Below, in pieces: positions 15,144 through 23,902 of a DNA stretch of 46,637 bases (position 1 is the stretch's first letter; each line of letters begins with the position of its first letter). The stretch lies in the NCBI GenBank assembly GCA_036557185.1, contig DATBHZ010000059.1, positions 1 through 46,637 on the forward strand. The letters run 5' to 3'. A model generated the notes under the pieces. That model had not been told where the DNA came from. It worked only from the letters and a program-made list of their open reading frames with translations, and ran no database searches. Both the position numbers and the translations under genes were made by a program. This DNA is from DATBHZ01 sp036557185 (GTDB lineage Bacteria > Actinomycetota > Acidimicrobiia > IMCC26256 > JAENVU01).

Positions 15144-16270
15144 GCGGCTGCCAGCACCTCGCCGGCTCGTTGCCACGTGAGCTCCGGTCGGTGCGCGAGC
15201 ACTCCCTGCCGTAGCTCCTCCAGTCGCACCGCGTCGGTGCTCAGGATGCGGAGGTGCTCCGTCAGCGCGCCGACGTCGCGGGCTCGATGCACGAGTCCAT
15301 CCAACCCGTCGGTGCAATACGCACCGGCAGCGTCCGAGACGACCGGCACGCAGCCACTCCCGGTCGCCTCGTACGTGACGAGCGCGCTTCCCTCGGTGAC
15401 GGTGGGGAGCACGAGCGCATCGGCAACGCCCAGGAGCTCCGCGACGTCGGGATCGAACGGGCGGACCTCCAAGCTCCGATGCGTCAGACGCGCTCCGAGA
15501 AAGCGCTCGTAATCCGGTTGCATCGCCCCGACGACGACGAATCGACCGCGCTCGGCAGCACCAGACGCGAACCATGCGTCGAGCGCGTAGTGCAGACCCT
15601 TTGGTGGCTCGCACCTCCCGACGAACACGGCCGTGAAGGGGCCGTCGGGGCGCTGCATCGGGCGGAAGCGGTCGGGGTCGTACCCGTATCGGTGCCGCAC
15701 GACCCGCTCGGCGCCGAAACCCCGTGTCAGGAACGTATCGGCGGCCGGCTGCGAGGGCACGAGGAGCCCACCGGCGGCCTCGAACTCTTGTTCCTCAAGG
15801 CGAAGCCTCGCGCTGTCGAATCGAAGGGGATGGCCCGGCGGCAGCTCCACCCCCGTGACGCGCGATTCGGCGGCCGCCTGATCGAACACTTCGGCGGTGT
15901 GCGCGCTCGGCGCCTCACGCAAGGACGGGATCCCGAGGTCGCGAGCCGCCCGCAGCGTCTCCATGCATGCCGCCGGCCAGACATGGACGAGATCGACACC
16001 GGCGCTCTGCCGCCGCAGCGCCCGCGCGACGAGCCGGTCGTGCAGGCGGTATGCCCTCGCGACCCCCAACGCGCGGTGGGGCACCCGCCGGCCGGCGACA
16101 GTAAGGGTTGTCATCGGCGCGGGACCGATCGTGACCGGAGTATGAACGCTCGCCGCGTAGGCAACGACGTCGACGCCGGCGTCGCGCGCGCCCACCACTT
16201 GATGCCACGCGGTCGCGCCGATACCCGGCGCACCCAGAGCGTGGGGGAAACTGACGAGGACTCGCGGCAT
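15122..16270 (-). CDS. Family 4 glycosyltransferase
   Basis: A 382-residue GT-B-fold glycosyltransferase. The N-terminal start MPRVLVSFPHALGAPGIGATAW carries the acceptor-side glycine-rich loop. VFVGRCEPPKGLHYALDAW (about residues 220-240) starts the donor domain. The GT4 EX7E-type block is VTEGSALVTYEATGSGC. It probably adds one sugar of the repeat unit. The ATG at 16270 matches the family N-terminus; the open frame extends 31 codons upstream, but that part runs toward the palindromic promoter region at 16335 and looks non-coding. The gene is divergent from the dehydrogenase gene and convergent with the GT2 gene, so it is transcribed alone. Confidence 0.88.
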   Translation of the reverse strand: MPRVLVSFPHALGAPGIGATAWHQVVGARDAGVDVVAYAASVHTPVTIGPAPMTTLTVAGRRVPHRALGVARAYRLHDRLVARALRRQSAGVDLVHVWPAACMETLRAARDLGIPSLREAPSAHTAEVFDQAAAESRVTGVELPPGHPLRFDSARLRLEEQEFEAAGGLLVPSQPAADTFLTRGFGAERVVRHRYGYDPDRFRPMQRPDGPFTAVFVGRCEPPKGLHYALDAWFASGAAERGRFVVVGAMQPDYERFLGARLTHRSLEVRPFDPDVAELLGVADALVLPTVTEGSALVTYEATGSGCVPVVSDAAGAYCTDGLDGLVHRARDVGALTEHLRILSTDAVRLEELRQGVLAHRPELTWQRAGEVLAAAYADRLS

Positions 16271-16334
16271 CCGATCGGGCGCTCGACCAGCCGGGAGCGC
16301 GCACACCGGCGAGGAGAGACAAAAGGTTTGACTC

Positions 16335-16346
16335 GCACTATAGTGC
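16335..16346. promoter_or_regulatory. Perfect palindrome in the divergent GT4/dehydrogenase promoter region
   Basis: GCACTATAGTGC is a perfect 12-bp palindrome in the 104-nt gap between divergent starts at 16270 and 16375. It contains TATAGT on both strands, so it could be a shared -10 element, an operator, or both. TTGACT (16328-16333) lies just beside it. Confidence 0.5.
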
Positions 16347-16374
16347 AGATCCAGGGCAGGCACGGGGGAGATAC

Positions 16375-17682
16375 GTGAGAATCGCAGTCGTCGGCCTTGG
16401 CTACGTCGGCTCGGTGACGACAGCGTGTCTGGCGCACCAACAGCACGACGTCATCGGCATCGACACCGACACGCACAAGATCGAGCTCATCGCTTCGGGG
16501 CGCAGCCCGATCATCGAGCCGCGCCTCAGCGAGCTCACTGCTGACGCCGTTGCGAACGGTCGCCTCACCGTCACCACCGAGCTCTCCGAGGCGGTCGGCG
16601 CTGTCGACGTGGTGCTCATCTGCGTCGGTACACCGGCCCGCGGTGACGGTTCGGTCGAGCTCCAGTTCGTCGAGCGCGTCACCAAGGAGCTGGGTGAGTC
16701 GATCGCCGCTTCCGGCCGCTTCGTGGCCGTTGCGTACCGCTCGACGATGCCCCCGGGCACGATCGAGGGTCGCCTGCTCCCCCTGCTGCGCGATGCAGCC
16801 GGCGGTGACGAGCACTTCGGCGTCGCGATGTGCCCCGAGTTCCTCCGCGAGGGGTCAGGCGTGGACGACTTCCTCGATCCACCGTTCACGGTCGTCGGGA
16901 CGAACGACGCGCGCGTGCGGTCGACGCTCGAGGAGCTCTTCGCGCCACTCGGCAAGCCGGTGCACACGATGTCGATCGACGCCGCCGCGAGCCTCAAGTA
17001 CGCGTGCAACGCCTTCCACGCGCTCAAGGTGACGTTCGCCAACGAGATGGGGCGGGTCCTGCAGACACTCGACGTCGACGCGCGCGACGTCATGCGTGTC
17101 TTCGTCGAGGACCACGACCTGAACATCTCGCCGGCGTACCTCCGGCCCGGTTTCGCGTTCGGCGGCTCGTGCCTTCCGAAGGACTTGCAAGGCTTCCTGC
17201 GCCTCGCCCGAGCGAACAACGTCGACGTACCCATGCTCTCCGCTGTGATGCCCAGCAACGAGCAGCACCTGCGCGAGCTGATCCGCCACGTCATCGAGAC
17301 CGGCGAGCGGGACGTCGCCCTGCTCGGGTTGAGCTTCAAGCCCCAGACGGACGACCTGCGCGAGAGCCCGTACGTGGAGCTTGCGGAGACGTTGCTCGGC
17401 AAGGGCATCACGGTGCGGATCTACGACCCGATCGTGAACCCGGACCAATTGTTCGGGACGAACCTGCGATACGTCACGACCCACCTCCCACACCTCGAGC
17501 GGATGCTGTGCACGTCGCCCGCGGAGGCGATGCGCGACTGCAAGGTCGCGCTCGTCGGCACCGCAGACGCGGCTGTTGCGCGAGCCCTCGTCGACGCTGC
17601 ACCGCAGCACGTGTTCGATCTACACGGCGGGCTCGGCTCGGAGATCGAGGCTCTCTCGGGCTACCGCGGCATCGCCTGGTAG
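16375..17682 (+). CDS. UDP-glucose/GDP-mannose dehydrogenase family protein, AlgD-like
   Basis: A 435-residue NAD-dependent sugar-nucleotide 6-dehydrogenase, which oxidises C6 of a nucleotide sugar to a uronic acid in two steps. The Rossmann motif GLGYVGS is at 7-13, and the thiohemiacetal-forming cysteine C266 is in FGGSCLPKD. Several stretches follow Pseudomonas AlgD (GDP-mannose 6-dehydrogenase) more than UDP-glucose dehydrogenase as I recall them: HALKVTFANE, HDLNIS followed by YLRPGFAFGG, and LLGLSFKPQTDDLRESP. GDP-mannose is thus the favoured substrate; UDP-glucose or UDP-GlcNAc is possible. The GTG at 16375 follows GGGGGAG by 4 nt. A GT4 gene starts 6 nt downstream, and the run continues to the flippase gene. 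Confidence 0.88.
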   Translation: MRIAVVGLGYVGSVTTACLAHQQHDVIGIDTDTHKIELIASGRSPIIEPRLSELTADAVANGRLTVTTELSEAVGAVDVVLICVGTPARGDGSVELQFVERVTKELGESIAASGRFVAVAYRSTMPPGTIEGRLLPLLRDAAGGDEHFGVAMCPEFLREGSGVDDFLDPPFTVVGTNDARVRSTLEELFAPLGKPVHTMSIDAAASLKYACNAFHALKVTFANEMGRVLQTLDVDARDVMRVFVEDHDLNISPAYLRPGFAFGGSCLPKDLQGFLRLARANNVDVPMLSAVMPSNEQHLRELIRHVIETGERDVALLGLSFKPQTDDLRESPYVELAETLLGKGITVRIYDPIVNPDQLFGTNLRYVTTHLPHLERMLCTSPAEAMRDCKVALVGTADAAVARALVDAAPQHVFDLHGGLGSEIEALSGYRGIAW

Positions 17683-17688
17683 AGACCG

Positions 17689-18894
17689 ATGGCAAGACGG
17701 CGGGGCGGACGCGTCCTCATCATCGTTCAGAATTTGCCGGTTCCGCTCGACCGGCGCGTCTGGCTCGAGTGCCTCGCGCTGCGGTCCGCCGGCTACCAGG
17801 TTTCGGTCATCTGCCCGAAGGGCCCGGACGACCCGTCGTACCAGGAGCTCGAAGGTGTGCGGATTCGCAAGTACGCGCCTCCCCCACTGGCGCACGGGAC
17901 GGCCGCGTACGTCTGGGAGTTCGCCTACTGCTGGATCATGACCGCGTGGCTCTCGCTGCGCTGCGCGCTGCGCGAGGGATTCGACGTCATGCAGGCGTGC
18001 AATCCTCCGGACACCTTCTTCGCCCTGGCGCTCCTCTACAAGCCGTTCGGCAAGAAGTTCGTGTTCGATCAACACGACCTCTGCCCCGAGGTCTACGAGT
18101 CGCGATTCCCCGACGGCAGCGGGCTCGTGCACCGCGCGCTCTTGGGTCTCGAGCGCGCGACCTATGCCACCGCCGACCACGTGATCTCCACGAACGAGTC
18201 GTACCGGGCGGTCGCGCACGATCGTGGCGGGGTCGCACAGGACGACGTGACCGTCGTCCGCACCGGACCCGATCCCGACCGGCTGCGCCGCGGCCACTCC
18301 GATGAGACGCTCAAGCACGGCGCGCGATATCTCTGTTGCTATCTCGGCGTCATGGGACCTCAGGACGGTGTCGACCTCGCGATCCGTTCCGCGGCGTTCG
18401 TGGTCCACGAGCTCAGGCGCACCGACATCCACTTCACGTTCATCGGTGGCGGCGACTCCTTCGACGAGCTCCGCGCGCTCGCCGCGGACCTCGACCTGGG
18501 TGACTTCGTCGACTTCACCGGCAGGGTCTCGGACGACGAGCTGTTCGCGGTCCTCTCCTCGGCAGATCTCGGCCTGTGTCCCGATCCGAAGAACCCGCTC
18601 AACGACGTCTCCACGATGAACAAGACGATGGAGTACATGTCGTTCGAGCTGCCGGTCGTCGCTTTCGACCTCCACGAGACCCGGGTCTCGGCCGACGAGG
18701 CCGCGGCGTACGTCCAGCCGAACGACGTCGAGCTCTACGGCAAGACGATCGTCGCGCTGTTGGACGACCCCTCGACACGTGCGGAGATGGGAGCCTTCGG
18801 CCGGCGGCGCGTCGTCGAGAAGCTCGCGTGGCACCACCAGGCCGAGCACTACGTGAGCGTGTACGACCGCCTGTCCCAACCCTCGGAGCCGTGA
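17689..18894 (+). CDS. Family 4 glycosyltransferase
   Basis: A 401-residue GT-B glycosyltransferase. It opens with RVLIIVQNLPVPLDRRVWLECLAL, a form common in WbuB-like GT4 proteins, and contains FDQHDLCPEVYESRF at about residues 123-137. The donor domain includes CYLGVMGPQDGVDLAI and FIGGGDSFDEL. The GT4 C-terminal block is NPLNDVSTMNKTMEYMSFELPVVAFD, with the EX7E acids replaced by N and E. This subtype commonly transfers GlcNAc- or FucNAc-type sugars, but the donor here is unknown. It starts 6 nt after the dehydrogenase gene and overlaps the next gene by GTGA, so it is translationally coupled to it. Confidence 0.88.
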   Translation: MARRRGGRVLIIVQNLPVPLDRRVWLECLALRSAGYQVSVICPKGPDDPSYQELEGVRIRKYAPPPLAHGTAAYVWEFAYCWIMTAWLSLRCALREGFDVMQACNPPDTFFALALLYKPFGKKFVFDQHDLCPEVYESRFPDGSGLVHRALLGLERATYATADHVISTNESYRAVAHDRGGVAQDDVTVVRTGPDPDRLRRGHSDETLKHGARYLCCYLGVMGPQDGVDLAIRSAAFVVHELRRTDIHFTFIGGGDSFDELRALAADLDLGDFVDFTGRVSDDELFAVLSSADLGLCPDPKNPLNDVSTMNKTMEYMSFELPVVAFDLHETRVSADEAAAYVQPNDVELYGKTIVALLDDPSTRAEMGAFGRRRVVEKLAWHHQAEHYVSVYDRLSQPSEP

Positions 18895-19550
18895 GCTCCC
18901 ACGCCTGGACGTCACCCCCGCAGCGGCCCGGTGCACAACGCACTCCGCAACGGCTGCGCAGCGAGGCGCTCACGGTCGCGATCGTGTTCGGGGCGGTGCT
19001 GGCCGTCCTCGCCGCCGTCCGCGCGCAGCCGTTCTCGCGGCCGCAGCTCTGGGCCCAGCCCCTCGACGGCTGGCCGAGGCCGTTCTACGCCGGGAGCCTC
19101 TGGTTGGCCGAGGTCGCCTTCGTGCTCGCCGCGAGCGCCAGCGCCCTCGCGGTGGCGCGACGCCGCAGCACTCCAGCGCCCACACGCGCGTTCCTCTCCG
19201 TGCTCGCGGCTGTGAGTGCAGTCATCGCGCTCGACGACCTCTTCCAGCTGCACGATCCGCGAGTGTCGGGTCTGCCCAGCTACGTGATCCTCGGATTCGA
19301 AATCGTTGTGATCGGCGCGCTGCTCGCGACACAACGCCGGACCCTCGCGCAGCACGACATCGGACTGCTCGTCGTGACGCTTGCCGCGGCATCCCTCTGG
19401 CTGTTCGCAAAAGGATCGCCGACGCTGTGGCAGCATACGGCCATCGAGTCCGGCTCGAAGTTCGCCGCGATGATCGGATGGGGCACGTACGTGCTCCGCG
19501 CTGCGCAGCGGGCCGCTCACCGCGAGCCGATCCCGGGGCGATCGCCATGA
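18891..19550 (+). CDS. Hypothetical membrane protein of the polysaccharide operon
   Basis: A 219-residue protein with about six hydrophobic segments (roughly residues 27-44, 66-90, 100-116, 128-145, 155-172, 185-200). I do not recognise the family. An acidic pair ALDDLFQLHD lies at about 112-121, between the third and fourth segments. It sits between a GT4 gene and the flippase gene, overlapping the first by GTGA and the second by ATGA, so it is almost certainly made with them. A role in export or modification of the lipid-linked glycan is a guess from context only. The GTG at 18891 is the start that fits the coupling. Confidence 0.75.
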   Translation: MSSHAWTSPPQRPGAQRTPQRLRSEALTVAIVFGAVLAVLAAVRAQPFSRPQLWAQPLDGWPRPFYAGSLWLAEVAFVLAASASALAVARRRSTPAPTRAFLSVLAAVSAVIALDDLFQLHDPRVSGLPSYVILGFEIVVIGALLATQRRTLAQHDIGLLVVTLAAASLWLFAKGSPTLWQHTAIESGSKFAAMIGWGTYVLRAAQRAAHREPIPGRSP

Positions 19551-21007
19551 CCGGGATCGCACCCGAGCCGTCCGGCGAGGAGAGGGCTTCCCTCGGGACC
19601 GTCGTCAAGCGGAACCTGACCTGGAGCTTCACGAACAACATCGTCGGACGGGTCGGGAACCTCGCGGTCGGCGCGGTCCTGCTCCGCATCCTCTCGCCGT
19701 CCGACTACGGCGTGTACGCGGTTGCACTGGTCGCGGTCACCGTGCCACTGAGCTTGAACGACCTCGGCATCGCACCGCTCATCGTGCGGTATCGAGGAAA
19801 CCTCGAGCGCATCGGACCCACCGCGACTTCCATCATCCTCGGATTCAGCGGTGTGCTCTTCGCGCTCGCCATGCTGTTCGCGCCCGCGTTCGCCTCCGCA
19901 ATGGGAGCCGCTTCCGCGACCCAACTCGTACGGGTCGCCGCGCTGGCGCTCCTCATCGACGCGATCGGCGCCGTTCCTACCGTTGCCATCACGCGCGCGC
20001 TCGAACAGCACAAGCGCACCGTCGCCGACGTGGGAGGCTCGATCGTCGGATGGGCTTTGAGCATCGTGCTCGCCGTCCTCGGGGCGGGAGCGTGGAGCCT
20101 GGTGCTGGGCTTGCTTGTGGGCAACCTCATCACGACGGTCACCGTGATCGTGCTCGCACCGGCGCGCTTTCGCCCGGGCTTCGATCGCGAGGTGGCCCGG
20201 GAGCTCATTCACGAAGGCCTGCCGCTCGCCGGATCCAGCATGCTCGTGATCGGCATTCTCTGGGTCGACTACATCGTGGTGGGGCTCGTCCTCGGCGACA
20301 AGGAGCTCGGGTTCTATCTGCTGGCGTTCAACCTCTCGAGCTGGCCCATCAATCTCGTCGCCACCGCGATCCGGCGTGTCTCGCTCGTCGGCTTCGCCAG
20401 GCTCAAGACCTCCGAAGAGGCCCTCGACGCCGGCTTCCGACGCGGATTGACGCTGACCCTCGCCGCGACGTTGCCTGCTTGCGTCGCGCTCAGTGTCTAT
20501 GCGCGCCAGGTCATCACGTTCGTGTACGGCGACCAGTGGGTCCACGCCGCGGACGCTCTTCGTTGGCTCGCTCTGCTCGGTGCAGTGCGCATCGCGCTCG
20601 ACGTCGCATGGGATCTGCTCGTCGCGGTCGGAAGGGGCAAGTCGGTGCTCTGGCTCAACCTGCTCTGGTTCGTCCTCCTCGTCGCGGGTCTCACCGCGGG
20701 TGCGCACATCGCCGGTATCGGTGGAGTGGGCGCGGCTCACCTCCTGGTGGCCCTCGTCTTCGTGACACCGCCATACCTGATCGCAATCCACCGGGAACGG
20801 ATTCGCCTCTGGCGGCTAGCCAGGATGCTGATACGACCCGCGATCGGATCCTGCTTGGTCGCGTTGTCGGCCCTGGTCGCGGTGAACGTCGTCGACGGTG
20901 CGTTCTGGCAGCTCGTCGTGGGCGGTTCGATCTCGCTCGTGGCGTACGGCATCGTGGTCGCACCGCTGCGAGGTCTGTGGAATCAGTCGACGGCAGTCAA
21001 CCCCTGA
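19547..21007 (+). CDS. Wzx-like lipopolysaccharide/exopolysaccharide flippase
   Basis: A 486-residue polytopic protein of the polysaccharide-transport branch of the MOP superfamily, which flips undecaprenyl-linked repeat units across the membrane. The N-terminus KRNLTWSFTNNIVGRVGNLAVGAVLLRILSPSDYGVYAVAL is typical, including the SPSDYGVYA block (about residues 51-59). About twelve to fourteen hydrophobic segments follow, and length is normal. The ATG at 19547 overlaps the stop of the upstream membrane-protein gene (ATGA). The 3' end overlaps the convergent acetyltransferase gene by 25 nt. Together with the polymerase and Wzz-like protein, it indicates a Wzx/Wzy-dependent assembly route. Confidence 0.9.
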   Translation: MTGIAPEPSGEERASLGTVVKRNLTWSFTNNIVGRVGNLAVGAVLLRILSPSDYGVYAVALVAVTVPLSLNDLGIAPLIVRYRGNLERIGPTATSIILGFSGVLFALAMLFAPAFASAMGAASATQLVRVAALALLIDAIGAVPTVAITRALEQHKRTVADVGGSIVGWALSIVLAVLGAGAWSLVLGLLVGNLITTVTVIVLAPARFRPGFDREVARELIHEGLPLAGSSMLVIGILWVDYIVVGLVLGDKELGFYLLAFNLSSWPINLVATAIRRVSLVGFARLKTSEEALDAGFRRGLTLTLAATLPACVALSVYARQVITFVYGDQWVHAADALRWLALLGAVRIALDVAWDLLVAVGRGKSVLWLNLLWFVLLVAGLTAGAHIAGIGGVGAAHLLVALVFVTPPYLIAIHRERIRLWRLARMLIRPAIGSCLVALSALVAVNVVDGAFWQLVVGGSISLVAYGIVVAPLRGLWNQSTAVNP

Positions 21008-21567
21008 GCCGTCTCGCGGTACCGGTTCCCGCAGGCACCGCACTCGAGCTCGTCCGGGAGTCGCTCACCGCACTCGCAGACCCAGCCGATCCTGCGCGCC
21101 GGGTTCCCGACCACCAGTGCATGGTCCGGCACGTCGCGCACGACCACGCCGCCGGCGCCCACGAACGCGAACGAGCCGATCGTGGTACCGCACACGATCG
21201 TCGCGTTCGCCCCGATGGACGCTCCTCTGCGGACGAGCGTCGGTAGGAAGTCCTCGGGCGGGCGCTTGACCGCTGCACGCGGCACGAGGTCGTTGGTGAA
21301 GACCATGTTCGGACCGAGGAACACGTCGTCCTCGATGGTGACGCGATCCCATATGAGCACGGCGTTCTTCACCGTCACCCCGTTGCCGACGATGGCACCG
21401 CCCTCGATGAACGCGCCGTCGCACACGTTGCAATCGGCGCCGACGACCGCACCGGGCAGCACATGGGCGAATGCCCACACGCGTGTGCGCGGACCAACCT
21501 GGTCCGACTCGCACAGTCCGTTGGGGTGGACGAACACGGTGGGATCGAGAGCCATCGCGCGATTCAC
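20983..21567 (-). CDS. WbpD-like hexapeptide N-acetyltransferase with a C-terminal zinc ribbon
   Basis: A 194-residue left-handed beta-helix acyltransferase. The start (FVHPNGLCES, then TRVWAFAHVLPGA), the FTNDL segment and VRRGASIGANATIVCGTTIG closely resemble WbpD/WlbB, which N-acetylates the 3-amino group of UDP-2-acetamido-3-amino-2,3-dideoxyglucuronate. After GNPARRIGWV comes a short four-cysteine zinc ribbon, CECGERLPDELECGACG, seen in some members. It is the last gene of the leftward operon. The GTG at 21567 gives a GTGA overlap with the DegT gene; the ATG at 21555 is the alternative, with GAGG 12 nt upstream. The matching dehydrogenase and aminotransferase are in the same operon. Confidence 0.88.
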   Translation of the reverse strand: MNRAMALDPTVFVHPNGLCESDQVGPRTRVWAFAHVLPGAVVGADCNVCDGAFIEGGAIVGNGVTVKNAVLIWDRVTIEDDVFLGPNMVFTNDLVPRAAVKRPPEDFLPTLVRRGASIGANATIVCGTTIGSFAFVGAGGVVVRDVPDHALVVGNPARRIGWVCECGERLPDELECGACGNRYRETAQGLTAVD

Positions 21568-22685
21568 CTCACGGGCGCGTGCGACACGAGCGACGCCGTC
21601 AGCTCCGCCGCGACCCGCTCCTGCTGCTCTGGAGTGATGCCCGGATACATGGGGAGCGACAGGATACGCGCCGCTGCACGCTCGGCGACGGGAAAGCTCG
21701 CGTCACGACTCAGCTGCGCGAACGCGCGCTGCCGGTGGACGGGAATCGGATAGTGGATCCCCACACCGATTCCTGCTGCCTGGAGAGCGGCGACCACCTC
21801 GTCGCGCGCGTCCACCTGCACCACGTACAGGTGCCAGACGTGCTCGTTGCCCGGATGCACCACCGGGAGCTCCACACCGCCGATCTCGCCGAGGAGCGAG
21901 GCATACCGGGCCGCCGCCTCGCGGCGTTGCGCGTTCCAGGCCTCGAGCCTCCGCAGCTTCGCGCGCAGCACCACGGCTTGGATCGTGTCGAGCCGGGAGT
22001 TCCGCCCGAGCACGTCGTGGCGGTAGCGAGCTTCACCACCGTGATTGCGCATCGCTCGGAGGCTCTCGGCGATGCGGTCGGAAGACGTGGTGATCGCGCC
22101 GGCGTCGCCATACGCACCGAGGTTCTTCCCGGGATAGAAGCTCGTTCCCGCCACGTCGCCGAGCGAACCCGAGCGGGCGCCGTCCTGGGTGGCTCCTTGA
22201 GACTGGGCGGCGTCCTCGAGCACGGCGACGCCCCGCTCCCGTGCCGCATCGAGCAGCGGGGCCATCGGAGCGAGCTGACCGAACAGGTGCACGGGGACGA
22301 GCGCCTTCGTCGCAGGCCCGATCGCGGAGACCGCCTGATCGACGTCGATGAGCTGCGTACCGGGCGCGCAGTCGACGAGCACCGGTCGCGCGCCCGCGAG
22401 AGCGACGGCCTCGGCCGTCGCGATGAACGTGTTCGCCGGGAGGATCACCTCGTCGCCGGCACCGACGCCGAGCGCGCGAAGCGCGAGCTCGAGAGCGTCG
22501 GTGCCGTTCGCGACACCGACGCAGTGGGTCGCGCCGCAGAAATCCGCGAACGCAGCTTCGAACTCGTCGACCTGCGGACCGAGGATGAACGCGCCCGATT
22601 CCATCACCGCTCGGATTCCTGCCTCGACCTCGTCGCGGATCTCGGCGTGCTGCAGCGCCAGGTCGACGAGCGGGATGCGACTCAC
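21564..22685 (-). CDS. DegT/DnrJ/EryC1 aminotransferase, WbpE-like
   Basis: A 373-residue PLP-dependent sugar aminotransferase. The N-terminus IPLVDLALQHAEIRDEV, GAFILGPQVDEFE, NGTDAL (60-65), EDAAQSQGA (157-165) and the PLP lysine K187 in TSFYPGKNLGAYGD follow the WbpE subgroup, which makes UDP-GlcNAc(3NH2)A by transferring an amino group to C3. NSRLDTIQA and IHYPIPVHRQRAF in the C-terminal half agree. The GTG at 22685 overlaps the stop of the GT4 gene (GTGA), and the frame upstream of it is shadow. The WbpD-like acetyltransferase follows with the same kind of overlap. The C3 amination is an inference from subgroup resemblance. Confidence 0.9.
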   Translation of the reverse strand: MSRIPLVDLALQHAEIRDEVEAGIRAVMESGAFILGPQVDEFEAAFADFCGATHCVGVANGTDALELALRALGVGAGDEVILPANTFIATAEAVALAGARPVLVDCAPGTQLIDVDQAVSAIGPATKALVPVHLFGQLAPMAPLLDAARERGVAVLEDAAQSQGATQDGARSGSLGDVAGTSFYPGKNLGAYGDAGAITTSSDRIAESLRAMRNHGGEARYRHDVLGRNSRLDTIQAVVLRAKLRRLEAWNAQRREAAARYASLLGEIGGVELPVVHPGNEHVWHLYVVQVDARDEVVAALQAAGIGVGIHYPIPVHRQRAFAQLSRDASFPVAERAAARILSLPMYPGITPEQQERVAAELTASLVSHAPVR

Positions 22686-23902
22686 GCGACGCTCCCGATG
22701 GGAACCGACGGTGCGGCGCCGGTCACGGTCGCATCGGCCGCGCTCCGCCCCCCGCGGCCCGTCTGCGATCGCACCAGTGACGGGACCGTGCGCGCGAGAT
22801 CGAGCAGGGCGGGCCACCGCCGGGGCACAGGCGCCGTTCTATACAACGCGTCCAGGCGGTCCGCCATGGCGTCCAGCGAGAAGCGCTCGCGCACCGTCTC
22901 GTACGACAGCCGGCCGACCCTCTCGCGCAGGGCGGAGTCGCCGACGAGCGCGTCGAGGATCCCGGGGAGCTCGCTCGGAGCTTCTTGCCGATCGACACCG
23001 TAGAAGCCGTGACGGAGGAACGCTGTTGCGCTCTGCTCGTCGAACAGGCGGGCAAAGCCCCCTTCACCGAGCACGACCGTGGGTTTGCCGAACGCCATGC
23101 CGCGCAACGCCGAGCCGCCCATGCCGAGCATGATGTCGGCCGCGGCGTACGCAGGCCGGGGGTCGGCCAGCGCCCCTGTGAGCACCGCAACACGTCGACC
23201 GGCTCGCGCATTGGCCGCTTGCGCTCTGGCCTCGAGCATCGGTGCGGCGGACCCCTCCCCCACGACCGCGAGCACCGCACCACCGGTGAGCTCGGGCATG
23301 GCGTCGATCGCGCGCGCGATGCCGTCGGCTTTCATCCAGTCGACCAGGCGTGAGACCACCACGATCAGACAGGCTCCGTCCGGGACGCCCGTGGCCGCCC
23401 GGAACGGTGAGCCGTCGATCACCGCCGGGTCGTCGGCCGCTGTGTCGACCGGTGGCTCGACGAGCACGACAGGACCGGAGCGGCGATCGCGGCTGGCCTC
23501 GACGAGCCCGGGGTACCCGACGGTGAGCGGGACCCCGCCGGGGATCGAGCGGAGGACGGCCATGCTCATGTTGCTCGCGACCACCCGGGTTCGGTGGCGT
23601 ATCTGAGGACCGAAGCAAGCGTCCGCGATCTGCGGCCACTCCCACGCGTGCACGATGTCGGGACGCCAGTCGCGAACGACGCGCTCGAGCGCTCGCATCA
23701 TCGTCGGCGACGGGTGCTTCGACGCCTTCGGCGCCTCGATCAGCTCGAGATCCTTCCGCGCGGCGAGCGCGCCGGCGGGTCCAGGCGTCGCGAAGAGCCT
23801 GACCTCGTGACCGAACCGATCGCGCACCGCGGCCGCGAGATCGATCGAGTTGGTCTGGCTGCCGCCGAGCTCCAGCTCGTGCGCGTAGACGAGGATCTTC
23901 AC
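22682..23902 (-). CDS. Family 4-like glycosyltransferase
   Basis: A 406-residue GT-B glycosyltransferase. The N-terminal domain begins MKILVYAHELELGGSQTNSIDLA, with the glycine-rich acceptor loop. The donor domain contains LIVVVSRLVDWMKADGIARAI, VVGEGSAAPML and the acid-poor block ADIMLGMGGSALRGMAFGKPTVVLGEGGF, where the usual EX7E glutamates are replaced by GMGGSALRGM. This variant occurs in a subset of GT4 proteins. The GTG at 23902 overlaps the upstream NeuD-like gene (GTGA). The last 45 residues, rich in Ala, Arg and Ser, look disordered. It probably transfers the amino sugar made by its neighbours. Confidence 0.87.
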   Translation of the reverse strand: MKILVYAHELELGGSQTNSIDLAAAVRDRFGHEVRLFATPGPAGALAARKDLELIEAPKASKHPSPTMMRALERVVRDWRPDIVHAWEWPQIADACFGPQIRHRTRVVASNMSMAVLRSIPGGVPLTVGYPGLVEASRDRRSGPVVLVEPPVDTAADDPAVIDGSPFRAATGVPDGACLIVVVSRLVDWMKADGIARAIDAMPELTGGAVLAVVGEGSAAPMLEARAQAANARAGRRVAVLTGALADPRPAYAAADIMLGMGGSALRGMAFGKPTVVLGEGGFARLFDEQSATAFLRHGFYGVDRQEAPSELPGILDALVGDSALRERVGRLSYETVRERFSLDAMADRLDALYRTAPVPRRWPALLDLARTVPSLVRSQTGRGGRSAADATVTGAAPSVPIGSVA

